From positions 1-41,206 of the forward strand of contig JABDLI010000178.1 in assembly GCA_013003065.1 (NCBI GenBank): a stretch of 41,206 bases of DNA, given 5' to 3'. Below are positions 1-7,858 of the stretch, piece by piece (within the stretch, counting starts at the first letter, position 1; each line of letters begins with the position of its first letter). The DNA comes from Phycisphaerales bacterium. Lineage in GTDB: Bacteria > Planctomycetota > Phycisphaerae > Phycisphaerales > SM1A02. The position numbers and the translations under genes are program-made. The notes under the pieces are model-generated. The model was given only the letters and a program-made list of their open reading frames with translations, made no database searches and was not told the origin of the DNA.

Positions 1-5
1 GGGTT

Positions 6-141
6 GACGCGGGCACGGAGCCGGACGCGGATGCGGACGCGGGCACGGACGCGGGCACGGACACGGGCACGGACACGGACGCGGTCACGGACACGGACGC
101 GGACACGGACACGGACACGGACGCGGACGCGGACACGGACC
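6..141. repeat. Hexanucleotide array CGGNCN, copy 1
   Basis: Near-perfect 6 bp periodicity with units such as CGGACA, CGGACG and CGGGCA; only unit positions 4 and 6 vary. It is open in several frames and would encode an Arg-Thr peptide, which is an artefact. It ends six bases before the TACAGT box that serves the next gene. It reaches almost to the window's left edge, so its true length is unknown. Confidence 0.9.
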
Positions 142-146
142 CCCCG

Positions 147-152
147 TACAGT
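147..152 (+). promoter_or_regulatory. -10-like box TACAGT, leaderless geometry
   Basis: TACAGT lies 7 bases before the ATG at 160, so transcription would begin at or near the start codon. The same TAnnnT-N6-9-ATG arrangement recurs in front of at least seven other genes here. The -35 position falls in the end of the hexamer array. Confidence 0.45.
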
Positions 153-159
153 ATTCATC

Positions 160-723
160 ATGATCCACCTCGCCCTGATCGTCGCCATCGCGTGGCTCTC
201 GCCCACCCCCGCCATCACCACCCCCAACATCACCACCCCCCCGACCACCCCCACCGACCCCGTCGCCGTCTACCACGAGCTCGACGGCACCTGGCGTGGC
301 ACGTTCGTCGGCTTCGACGCGGCGGGCCGCGAGCTGTACCGCATTCGGGTCGAGCAGGTGTACGAGACGGTCGACGCGACGACGCAACGCGTCCGTGTCA
401 AGGACACGATGCCGGACGGAACGGTGATCACGGGCGAGGGTGAGAACACGGCGCGGCGGCGTCCGGATGGTTCGCTCGAGCTGCGCTGCGTGGTGCGCAA
501 GTCGAACGGCGAGCGGGTGGAGCATGCGGGGCGGGTGGTGCGGGGACCGGGCGGCGGGTCGGCGCTCGTGTGGCACTCACGTTCGACCGATCGCACCGAG
601 ACCTTCCTCGAGCAGGTGCGCACGGTCGGAGAACGAACGCTCTACGAGATCAACGGAATGGGCCGGTACGGCGGTTCGGCGATGCTCATGCAGGGCCGCT
701 ACGTGCGGCAGGCGGATTCGTGA
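160..723 (+). CDS. Small secreted protein of unknown function, lipocalin-like
   Basis: A 187-residue protein. Residues 1-20 form a hydrophobic leader (MIHLALIVAIAWLSPTPA), followed by a Thr/Pro-rich linker (about 20-40), so export is likely. The rest alternates short strands and turns, beginning with a 'LDGTWRGTFVGFD' block and ending in a Gly/Tyr-rich strand, which looks like the small beta-barrel proteins that measure 'LxGxWxG' (lipocalin/DUF1579-like folds); that is inference only. The frame is open upstream through the hexamer array (an Arg-Thr stretch), but the ATG at 160 is preferred because the signal peptide starts there and a -10 box sits 7 bases upstream. No catalytic motif was seen. 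It is followed by another hexamer array and is not obviously in an operon. Confidence 0.65.
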   Translation: MIHLALIVAIAWLSPTPAITTPNITTPPTTPTDPVAVYHELDGTWRGTFVGFDAAGRELYRIRVEQVYETVDATTQRVRVKDTMPDGTVITGEGENTARRRPDGSLELRCVVRKSNGERVEHAGRVVRGPGGGSALVWHSRSTDRTETFLEQVRTVGERTLYEINGMGRYGGSAMLMQGRYVRQADS

Positions 724-744
724 CGGATCGACGGCGCCCGGCAA

Positions 745-981
745 CCGGACGCGGACACGGACACGGACGCGGACACGGTCACGGACGCGGACCCGGACAC
801 GGTCACGGACACGGACACGGTCACGGACGCGGTCACGGACGCGGACACGGACACGGTCACGGACGCGGTCGCGGACCCGGACACGGACACGGTCACGGAC
901 GCGGTCACGGACGCGGTCACGGACACGGACACGAACGCGGGCACGGTCACGGACGCGGTCACGGACCCGGACCCGGACCCG
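745..981. repeat. Hexanucleotide array CGGNCN, copy 2
   Basis: About 39 units of the degenerate hexamer (CGGACA, CGGACG, CGGTCA, CGGACC), same strand as copy 1. It fills the whole gap between the small secreted protein and the next gene and stops four bases before the TATACT box. No gene is supported inside; the long low-complexity frames on both strands (Arg-Thr, Gly-His, Arg-Val, Ser-Val) are repeat translation. Confidence 0.92.
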
Positions 982-985
982 CCCA

Positions 986-991
986 TATACT
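986..991 (+). promoter_or_regulatory. -10 box TATACT for MBL hydrolase
   Basis: TATACT is a near-consensus -10 element. The leader to the ATG at 1028 is about 30 bases and carries GGAG at 1017-1020, seven bases before the start, so this gene has a classic ribosome binding site. The -35 region would lie inside the hexamer array, with no TTGACA match. Confidence 0.5.
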
Positions 992-1027
992 CTGAGACCC
1001 ACCCCGCCCCCGCCCCGGAGACGCCCC

Positions 1028-1930
1028 ATGAAATACCGCTTCCTGCTTGCGACGCTGCTCTTCGTCACCCCCGCCCTCGGCCAGGGCTTCGACAACGTCG
1101 AGATCAAGACGACCGAGCTGCGTCCGGGCATTCACATGCTCGAGGGTCGCGGCGGCAACATCGGATTGTGCTCGGGTCCCGACGGCGCGTTCATGATCGA
1201 CGATCAGTTTGCCCCGCTGACGGAGAAGATACTGGCCGCCGTGCGTGGCGTGACCGACGAGCCCCTGCGGTTCGTCCTCAACACCCACTGGCACGGTGAC
1301 CACACCGGCGGCAACGAGAACCTCGGCGAGGCCGGCGTCGTCATCGTGGCGCACGAGAACGTTCGGGAGCGTATGTCGACCGATCAGTTCATGGCGGCGT
1401 TCAACCGCAACGTGCCGGCCGCCCCCGCGGCGGCGTTGCCCATCATCACGTTTACGAACGGCGTCACGTTCCACCTCAACGACGAGGAAATCCGCGTCAC
1501 GCACGTCGAGCTGGCGCACACGGACGGCGACGCCATCGTGCACTTCCGCAAGGCCAACGTGCTGCACATGGGTGACACGTACTTCAACGGCCTGTACCCG
1601 TTCATCGACACCGGCTCCGGCGGCAACATCGACGGCATGCTGCGGGCCGCCGAGGTCGGGCTGCGGCTGGCCGATGCCGAGACAAAGATCATCCCCGGCC
1701 ACGGTCCGCTTTCGGATCGGGCCGGACTCGTTCGGTATCGCGACATGCTGCGTAGCGTGCGCGACCGGATCCGCGGGATGATGGGCAGCCGCGCGAGCAA
1801 GGACGAGGTCATCGCCGCCAAGCCCACGCAGGACTTCGATGACGTCTGGGGCGGGGGTTTTCTTTCCGCCGACCAGTTCGTGGGCATTGTCTATGACGGA
1901 ATGCGTCACGACGGCGAGCCGGACGAGTGA
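1028..1930 (+). CDS. Exported MBL-fold metallo-hydrolase (class B lactamase-like)
   Basis: 300 residues. A signal peptide (residues 1-19, ending LGQG) sends it out of the cytoplasm. The zinc-binding motif HWHGDH sits near residue 88, followed by 'HTDGDAIVHF' with its His/Asp, 'HMGDTYFNG', and 'IIPGHGP' with the last ligand His near 225. This full set of His/Asp ligands implies a binuclear zinc hydrolase. The family contains lactamases, lactonases and sulfur-compound hydrolases; the sequence does not say which substrate. The segment resembles the QH/BLC-like 'NIGL ... MIDDQFAPL' enzymes common in environmental bacteria, so antibiotic resistance should not be assumed. GGAG seven bases upstream supports the start. 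Its TGA overlaps the ATG of the next gene (TGATG), so the two hydrolases are translationally coupled. Confidence 0.88.
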   Translation: MKYRFLLATLLFVTPALGQGFDNVEIKTTELRPGIHMLEGRGGNIGLCSGPDGAFMIDDQFAPLTEKILAAVRGVTDEPLRFVLNTHWHGDHTGGNENLGEAGVVIVAHENVRERMSTDQFMAAFNRNVPAAPAAALPIITFTNGVTFHLNDEEIRVTHVELAHTDGDAIVHFRKANVLHMGDTYFNGLYPFIDTGSGGNIDGMLRAAEVGLRLADAETKIIPGHGPLSDRAGLVRYRDMLRSVRDRIRGMMGSRASKDEVIAAKPTQDFDDVWGGGFLSADQFVGIVYDGMRHDGEPDE

Positions 1931-2895
1931 TGCCCGGGCCGAATTCGCGGCGATGGCTCCTCCGCGTCGCGGCCGCCACGGTGATGGCGACGCTTGTTGC
2001 GCTCGCGCCCGCCCCCGAATCACCCGCGTCCGCTCCGTTCGTGGTCGTGCTGGGCATCACGCAGGACGCCGGCTACCCGCAGGCCGGATGCACTGCGGCG
2101 TGCTGTGCCGGGGCGTGGGCGGATCCGACGCGGCGACGATACGCGGCGTGCCTCGGCATCGTCGATCCCGTGAGCAACGAGCGGTGGCTGATCGAGGCGA
2201 CGCCCGATCTTCGCGCTCAGCTCCGCGCGCTCGACGACGTGCAGACTCCGGCCGCCACCCCCGGTCTCGACGGCATCCTGCTCACCCACGCGCACATTGG
2301 CCACTACACCGGGCTCGTGTTCATCGGGCACGAGTCGATCGGGGCCACGGGCGTGCCGGTGTACGCCATGCCGCGGATGCGTGCGTTCCTCTCGGAGAAC
2401 GGGCCCTGGGATCAGCTCGTTGAGTATGAGAACATCACGCTCCGGCCGATCGAGGCCGATCGTCCGTTTCGCCTGAACGACCGAATCGAGGTCACCGCGT
2501 TCCGCGTCCCCCACCGCGAGGAATATACGGAGGTCGTCGGATTCCGGATCGCCGGCCCGGAGCGCACCATCCTGTTCATTCCCGACATCGACAAGTGGGA
2601 GCGGTGGTCACGCCGGCTCGAGGACGTCATTGCCGGCGTTGACGTGGCGTACGTGGACGGGACGTTCTACGCCGACGGCGAGTTGCCCAACCGCGACATG
2701 TCGAAGATCCCGCATCCGTTCATCGCCGAGACGATGACGCGGCTCGCCCCGTTGCCCGCGGCGGAGCGTGCGAAGATCCGGTTCATCCACCTGAACCACA
2801 CCAACCCCGCCCTCGACGCCGCGAGCGCAGCGAGCCGGAGGATCGAGACCGCCGGCTTCCGGGTCGCACGACAGGGTGAGCGTGTGGATCTCTGA
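1930..2895 (+). CDS. Exported PqqB-like MBL-fold hydrolase
   Basis: 321 residues. The N-terminus has paired arginines and a long hydrophobic stretch (SRRWLLRVAAATVMATLV), a Sec or Tat type signal. The mature part opens with 'VVLGITQDAGYPQAGC', the characteristic start of PqqB-related proteins, then the metal motif 'THAHIGHYTGL' near residue 118, 'FIPDIDKW', 'AYVDGTFY' and a late 'HLNHTNP'. True PqqB is cytoplasmic and acts in PQQ synthesis; here there is a leader peptide and no other pqq gene nearby, so this is a PqqB-family relative with unknown substrate. Start chosen at ATG 1930, which shares one base with the upstream stop; a GTG one codon earlier is possible. Confidence 0.82.
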   Translation: MPGPNSRRWLLRVAAATVMATLVALAPAPESPASAPFVVVLGITQDAGYPQAGCTAACCAGAWADPTRRRYAACLGIVDPVSNERWLIEATPDLRAQLRALDDVQTPAATPGLDGILLTHAHIGHYTGLVFIGHESIGATGVPVYAMPRMRAFLSENGPWDQLVEYENITLRPIEADRPFRLNDRIEVTAFRVPHREEYTEVVGFRIAGPERTILFIPDIDKWERWSRRLEDVIAGVDVAYVDGTFYADGELPNRDMSKIPHPFIAETMTRLAPLPAAERAKIRFIHLNHTNPALDAASAASRRIETAGFRVARQGERVDL

Positions 2896-2935
2896 CGATC
2901 GACGAGTCCCGGCTCCCGCGGCCACGGCGGTCCGC

Positions 2936-2941
2936 TACACT
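2936..2941 (+). promoter_or_regulatory. -10-like box TACACT before the Fe-S/NrfD gene
   Basis: TACACT with 8 bases to the ATG at 2950, again a leaderless layout. There is no Shine-Dalgarno sequence in the short spacer. Confidence 0.45.
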
Positions 2942-2949
2942 CGCACGCC

Positions 2950-4422
2950 ATGCAGTACGGCTTCGTCATCGACCACGACTCGTGCATCGGGTGCCACGCC
3001 TGCACGGTCGCGTGCAAGGCGGAGAACGACGTGCCCGTCGGCAACTTCCGCACGTGGGTGAAGTACACCGAGGAAGGCACGTTTCCGGACATCAAACGCG
3101 ACTTCCTCGTGCAGCGGTGCAACCACTGCTCCGACGCGCCGTGCGTGACGATCTGCCCGGTCAACGCCCTCGAGAAGCGACCCGACGGCATCGTCGACCT
3201 CGACCGCGACGCATGCATCGGTTGCCGCGCCTGCATGCAGGCGTGCCCCTACGACGCGATCTACCTCAACGAAGACTCGGGGGCGGCGGAGAAGTGTCAC
3301 TTCTGCGCGCACCGCGTCGAAGTTGGACTCGAGCCGGCGTGCTCCGTCGTCTGCCCGGTCAACGCGATCATCGCCGGTGACCTCGACGACCCGGACTCCC
3401 GGGTCGCTCGCCTGTCCCGTGAACGCGAGACCGTCGTGCGCCGGCCGGAGCAGGAGACGAACCCCAACGTGCGTTATATCGGCGCGAGCGATCTCGCCCT
3501 CAACCCGGGCCGCGCGGCGCGACCCGAGATGTACCTCTTCAGCGAACGCCCGCCGGCCAAGCCGGAGGCGTGGCCCGCCGACGCGCCGCTCACACCGAAC
3601 GCCCGCGTCGTCCTCGACGCCGGTCACCGCGTCGAGTGGGGTTGGCCGGTGGCGCTCTACCTCGTGACCAAGGGAATCGCGGCCGGGGTCGCGATGCTCG
3701 CCCCGCTGGCCGGCCGGCTCGGGCTCACCGGCAACGCCGGCCGGATCGCGCCGGAAGTGATCGCGTTGATTTTCCTCGCGGTGACGTGCTTTCTGCTCGT
3801 CGAGGATCTCGCCCGCCCGATGCGGTTCTACCGGCTAATCACGCGGCCGAATTGGAAGAGCTGGCTCGTGCGCGGCGGCGTGCTGCTGGGCGTGTTCGGT
3901 GCCGTGGTTGCCGCGACGCTCGGGCTGCGCTTGGCAGGGATGGACGCGGCGGCGGACGCAGGCCGCTGGCTCGGCGCCGCGCTCGGGGTCGGCGTCGCCG
4001 GCTACACGGCGTTTCTCTTCGGCCAGTGCAAGGGACGCGACTTGTGGGAAAGTCCACTTCTGCTGCCACACCTCATCGCACAAGCGCTCATGTGCGGGAG
4101 CGCCGTCTTCCTCGCGTTCACCGGTCGCCACACCGCGCTCGGGCTGGTGTTCGTGATCGGCGTCCTCGGCCACCTCGCGTTCGCGCTCATCGAGCGTCGC
4201 GGGCGGCATGAGACCGAGAACGCGCGGCAGGCCGCCGCCTTCCTGTCCGTCGTCCGGCTGTGGGGTATCCCCGCCTACGCCGGGGGGCTGATCGTCGGCG
4301 GCGCAGTCGCGCTCGCGTTGCTGGCCGCGTGGCCGGCGGGCGTCATCGTCCCGACGCTGCTCGGGCTCTACCTGTACGAACATGCCTACGTGCGAGCGGC
4401 GCAGCTTCCGCCGCTCTCCTGA
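2950..4422 (+). CDS. Fused four-cluster ferredoxin and NrfD-type membrane anchor
   Basis: 490 residues combining two subunits that are usually separate. Residues 1-190 carry four Cys groups (C12-x2-C15-x2-C18-x3-C22; CNHCSDAPC...C; CIGCRACMQAC; CHFC...C...C), as in DmsB/PsrB/SoeB electron-transfer subunits binding four [4Fe-4S] clusters. From about residue 230 there are roughly eight hydrophobic helices; 'EDLARPMRFYRLITRPNWKS' matches the NrfD/PsrC pattern for a quinone-interacting anchor. The protein would pass electrons between the membrane quinone pool and the molybdoenzyme encoded 30 bases downstream. Since that enzyme lacks an export signal, the ferredoxin half is expected on the cytoplasmic face. 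The fusion and the BC-then-A gene order are the unusual points. Confidence 0.88.
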   Translation: MQYGFVIDHDSCIGCHACTVACKAENDVPVGNFRTWVKYTEEGTFPDIKRDFLVQRCNHCSDAPCVTICPVNALEKRPDGIVDLDRDACIGCRACMQACPYDAIYLNEDSGAAEKCHFCAHRVEVGLEPACSVVCPVNAIIAGDLDDPDSRVARLSRERETVVRRPEQETNPNVRYIGASDLALNPGRAARPEMYLFSERPPAKPEAWPADAPLTPNARVVLDAGHRVEWGWPVALYLVTKGIAAGVAMLAPLAGRLGLTGNAGRIAPEVIALIFLAVTCFLLVEDLARPMRFYRLITRPNWKSWLVRGGVLLGVFGAVVAATLGLRLAGMDAAADAGRWLGAALGVGVAGYTAFLFGQCKGRDLWESPLLLPHLIAQALMCGSAVFLAFTGRHTALGLVFVIGVLGHLAFALIERRGRHETENARQAAAFLSVVRLWGIPAYAGGLIVGGAVALALLAAWPAGVIVPTLLGLYLYEHAYVRAAQLPPLS

Positions 4423-4452
4423 CGTCTTCTTCGAACTCCTTCGGGTCCTGCC

Positions 4453-7236
4453 ATGCCCCCCGCCGATCGCGCCACGATGAACGTGACCCCGCTGGCGAGC
4501 TTCCCTCCCGTCGATGCGTGGGACGACTGGGTCGAGTACGACGCCAAGGCGTGGCCGAAGAAGGTTGAACGCCGGTACCGCCTGGTCCCCACGACGTGCT
4601 TCAACTGCGAAGCCGCGTGCGGCCTCGTCGCGTACGTCGACCGCGAGACCATGCAGGTACAGCGGCTCGAGGGAAACCCGCATCACCCCGGCTCCCGCGG
4701 CCGCAACTGCGCGAAGGGGCCGGCGACGATCAACCAGATCGAAGATCCGGGCCGCATCCTCTACCCGATGAAACGCGTCGGGGAGCGGGGGTCGGGGCAG
4801 TTCGAACGCACGACGTGGGACGAGGTGCTCGACACGCTGGCCGGCCGAATTCGCCGGGCCCTGCAGGAAGAGCGACGCAACGAGATCATGTACCACGTCG
4901 GCCGTCCCGGCGAAGACGGCTTCATGGGACGCGTGCTCCAGTCCTGGGGCATCGACGGGCACAACTCGCACACGAACGTCTGCTCGTCCGCGGCCCGCGT
5001 GGGATACGCGCTCTGGTCGGGGGCGGACCGTCCGTCGCCCGACCACGCCAACGCCAAGTTCATCCTGCTGCTCTCGGCGCACCTGGAGACCGGCCACTAC
5101 TTCAACCCGCATGCGCAACGCATCGTCGAGGCCAAGAACGCCGGCGCAAAGCTGTGCGTGATCGACGTGCGGCTTTCCAACACCGCGTCCGCCGCCGACT
5201 ACTGGCTCGCGCCGTGGCCGGGCACCGAGGCGGTGCTGCTGCTGGCGATGGCGCACGTGATCCTGCAGGAAGATCTCTACGACCGCGGCTTCCTCGAGCA
5301 GTGGGTGAACTGGCGTGCCTACCTCGCGGCGCTTCACCCGGATGACGAGGTGACGTTCGAGCGGTTTCTCACGCGGCTCAAGGAGCGGTACGCGGACGTC
5401 ACGCCGGAGGCCGCTGCCGCGGAATGCCGCGTCGACGCCGACACGCTCCGGGAGGTCGCACGCGAGATCGGACGCACCGGTGGTGCGTTCGCGACCCACG
5501 TCTGGAGAAACGCGGCCGCCGGCAACCTCGGTGGCTGGCAGGTTGCGCGATGTTTGCAGTTCCTCGTCGTGCTCGTCGGCGGCGTCGGCGCGGTCGGGGG
5601 CACGAATCCCAACAGCCGCAACAAGTTCGTCCCCCCGCCCTTCCTCAAGCCCCCGCCACAGAACGTGTGGAGCGAACTGCTGTACCCGCGTGAATACCCG
5701 CTTGCGTACCACGAGCTGTCGTATCTGCTGCCCCACTTCCTGGAGGAAGGACGCGGCGCGATCGACGTCTACTTCACCCGTGTCTACAACCCCGTGTGGA
5801 CCAATCCCGACGGCATGATGTGGGAGCGGATGCTGCGGGACGAATCGAAGATCGGCGTGCACGCCGCCCTCACGCCCGTGTGGAGCGAGACCGCGCAGTA
5901 CGCCGACTACGTGCTGCCCATGGGCAACGGCGCCGAACGCCACGACCTGATGAGTCAGGAGACCCACGCTGCACGGTGGATCAGCTTCCGCCAGCCGGTG
6001 ACCCGCGTGGCGCGGGAGCGGGCGGGGGAGCGCGTCGAGCTGACCTACCACTCGAACCCCGGCGAGGTGTGGGAGGAGGACGAGTTCTGGATCGAGCTGT
6101 CGTGGCGTATCGACCCCGACGGTTCCCTCGGCATCCGCCGCTACTACGAGTCGCCGACGCGACCCGGCGAGAAGATCACGGTCGACGAGTACTACGGGTG
6201 GATCTTCGAGAACTCGGTGCCCGGACTGCCGGAGGAGGCGGCGAAACACGGGCTGTCGCCGCTGGAGTACATGCGGCGGTTCGGCGCGTTCCTCGTCGAG
6301 GATGACGCGTACGAGGGTCACCGCGCCCCGCTGGACGAAGCGACGGTGGTCAAGGCGGACGTCCACGACGACGGCACGATCGTCAAAGACGATACGCCCG
6401 TCGGAATCAAGGTGGGCGACACGGCGTGCGCGGGCTTTGCGACCCCGTCGCGTCGGCTGGAGATCTACAGCCCGACGATGGCGGAGTGGGGCTGGCCCGA
6501 GCACACGTTGCCGGGCTCTATCGAGAGCCATGTGCATCACCGCCACGTCGACCACGACCGCGGCCAGTACGTGCTCGTGCCGACGTTCCGGCTCCCCACG
6601 CTCATCCACACCCGCTCGGCCAACGCCAAGTGGCTCTACGAGCTTTCGAACACGAACCCCGTGTGGATCAACCCCGCCGACGCCGCCCGGATCGGCGTCG
6701 AGACCGGCGGACTCATTCGGGTGACGACCGACATCGGGCACTACGTCAACCGGGCGTGGGTCACCGAAGGCATGCGTCCGGGCGTGGTCGCGTGCTCCCA
6801 CCACCTCGGCCGCTGGCGACTGTTCGACGACGCCGGCACCGACCGCTGGGCGAGCGCGACGGTCGCTCGCGAGGAGATCGCCCCCGGCGTCTACCGGTTC
6901 CGCCGCGTCAAGGACATCACCGCCTACACGAGCGCCGACCCCGACACCCGACGCATCTGGTGGACCGACGGCGGGGTCCACCAGAACATGACGTTCCCCG
7001 TTCACCCCGACCCGATCTCCGGCATGCACTGCTGGCATCAGCTCGTCACGGTGACGCCGGCGCGACCCGGCGACCGGTACGCCGACATCGAGGTCGACAC
7101 GACGAAGTCGATGGAGATCTACCGCCAGTGGCTCGCCCTGACGCGACCGGCGCCGGGACCGGGCGGGTTGCGACGGCCGCGGTGGTTTGCGCGGGCGATG
7201 AAGCCGGCGGCGGAGACGTATGTGATTCGCGGGTGA
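4453..7236 (+). CDS. Molybdopterin oxidoreductase catalytic subunit, DMSO-reductase superfamily
   Basis: 927 residues, normal for the superfamily. C49-x2-C52-x3-C56-x29-C86 is the [4Fe-4S] motif; 'SHTNVCSS' (Cys177) is the likely Mo ligand as in the PsrA/SoeA/formate dehydrogenase branch; 'NPVWTNPDGMMWE', 'YADYVLPMG' and the C-terminal molydopterin-dinucleotide binding domain ('LPTLIHTRSANAKWLYE ... INPADAARIGVETG') follow. No Tat signal is present, which places it in the cytoplasm, like SoeA sulfite dehydrogenase and unlike exported PsrA or TtrA. With the upstream Fe-S/NrfD protein it forms a two-gene membrane complex; the substrate (sulfite or another oxyanion) cannot be read from sequence. 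Start ATG 4453; ATG 4477 is also possible. A large antisense open frame over the gene is a GC-rich shadow. Confidence 0.9.
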   Translation: MPPADRATMNVTPLASFPPVDAWDDWVEYDAKAWPKKVERRYRLVPTTCFNCEAACGLVAYVDRETMQVQRLEGNPHHPGSRGRNCAKGPATINQIEDPGRILYPMKRVGERGSGQFERTTWDEVLDTLAGRIRRALQEERRNEIMYHVGRPGEDGFMGRVLQSWGIDGHNSHTNVCSSAARVGYALWSGADRPSPDHANAKFILLLSAHLETGHYFNPHAQRIVEAKNAGAKLCVIDVRLSNTASAADYWLAPWPGTEAVLLLAMAHVILQEDLYDRGFLEQWVNWRAYLAALHPDDEVTFERFLTRLKERYADVTPEAAAAECRVDADTLREVAREIGRTGGAFATHVWRNAAAGNLGGWQVARCLQFLVVLVGGVGAVGGTNPNSRNKFVPPPFLKPPPQNVWSELLYPREYPLAYHELSYLLPHFLEEGRGAIDVYFTRVYNPVWTNPDGMMWERMLRDESKIGVHAALTPVWSETAQYADYVLPMGNGAERHDLMSQETHAARWISFRQPVTRVARERAGERVELTYHSNPGEVWEEDEFWIELSWRIDPDGSLGIRRYYESPTRPGEKITVDEYYGWIFENSVPGLPEEAAKHGLSPLEYMRRFGAFLVEDDAYEGHRAPLDEATVVKADVHDDGTIVKDDTPVGIKVGDTACAGFATPSRRLEIYSPTMAEWGWPEHTLPGSIESHVHHRHVDHDRGQYVLVPTFRLPTLIHTRSANAKWLYELSNTNPVWINPADAARIGVETGGLIRVTTDIGHYVNRAWVTEGMRPGVVACSHHLGRWRLFDDAGTDRWASATVAREEIAPGVYRFRRVKDITAYTSADPDTRRIWWTDGGVHQNMTFPVHPDPISGMHCWHQLVTVTPARPGDRYADIEVDTTKSMEIYRQWLALTRPAPGPGGLRRPRWFARAMKPAAETYVIRG

Positions 7237-7250
7237 GCGGGGGCGGGGCC

Positions 7251-7380
7251 GTGGCCGTGTCCGCGTCCGTGTCCGCGTCCGCGTCCGCGTCCGTGTCCGT
7301 GACCGTGACCGTGACCGCGTCCGTGACCGGGTCCGTGACCGCGTCCGCGTCCGTGACCGTGCACGTGACCGCGTCCGGGC
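7251..7380. repeat. Hexanucleotide array, copy 3 (opposite orientation)
   Basis: About 20 units reading GTCCGN on the + strand, that is, the CGGNCN unit on the - strand. It follows the molybdoenzyme stop closely. It is the only array of the five with no promoter-like box at its edge. Confidence 0.9.
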
Positions 7381-7390
7381 TGCGCGGGGG

Positions 7391-7666
7391 CCGGCGGCGT
7401 CCATGCCGCCTCGCTTGGGAAGATCTGGGCGTGGACCCTTGCGCTGGCGTCCTGCCATTGGACGGTGGTTGTGCTTGCCGGACGCCGGTGGCCGCGTTGT
7501 TCACGCCGCGTCGTGCGGCTCGACCCCCCCTTGTCGGGGGTCTCATATGACGCTCGCATCCTGCGAGCTGGTCAGTGAAGATTTGGGCGTGGGTTCGGAC
7601 TATCTTTCGCACCGCCTCCGGCGGGTGCAGGGCTGCGTGGTTACCGGCGGCGTCCATGCCGCCTCG
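7391..7666 (-). repeat. Hairpin-rich dispersed repeat, copy A
   Basis: This segment is an inverted copy of 9894-10169, about nine in ten bases identical by eye. Both ends carry the same hairpin GGCGGC-ATGGAC-GCCGCC as a direct repeat (7391-7413 and 7644-7666). Read on the - strand, internal hairpins include GCTCGCA-GGA-TGCGAGC, GACCCCC-GACAAGG-GGGGGTC, a GGA-capped CCGCC/GGCGG stem, and TGGC-AGGAC-GCCA. No protein-coding gene is supported. It could be a mobile palindromic element or a structured RNA. Confidence 0.8.
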
Positions 7667-7858
7667 TGCAGGTTGGGTCGGGCGGTCGCGTATGGTCCGA
7701 TAGGTCGGCCTGCCGTCCGGGAAGTGTTGGCGATCGTTGTGTCCGGCCCCGAATCTCGCCGGGCGGGGGACTTCCGGTGAGCCGCTGACCGAAATGGCCG
7801 ATCCCCCGAGCACGCGTCTGTCCGGTCCATTACCGGGGACGTGAGAAGTGGGACGCCG
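7667..7858. other. Leader region of the EAL gene, nothing recognised
   Basis: Between the hairpin repeat and the EAL-domain gene. I see no convincing -10 box, riboswitch or terminator here, and no small gene. A GTG at 7841 is an alternative start for the following gene. Confidence 0.4.

Noticed and set aside
4-159. Arg-Thr repeat N-terminus continuous with the first gene
   Set aside because: It is translation of the hexamer array; a signal peptide and promoter box mark the ATG at 160 as the start. Similar Arg-Thr, Arg-Val, Gly-His and Ser-Val proteins over the other arrays were dropped for the same reason.
1028-2895. Beta-lactam resistance genes or PQQ synthesis locus
   Set aside because: The MBL fold covers many hydrolases and no other resistance or pqq gene is present; only fold-level calls are justified.
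3835-7458. Very long open frame (over 1200 codons) on the - strand opposite the molybdoenzyme
   Set aside because: Shadow of a GC-rich gene: Arg/His/Val-rich without domains, and it begins in repeat sequence. The + strand proteins have full motif sets.
7403-7780. Small + strand gene over the hairpin repeat
   Set aside because: The frame translates the palindromic repeat (Gly-Gly-Val-His-Ala-Ala twice) and has no promoter, ribosome site or domain.
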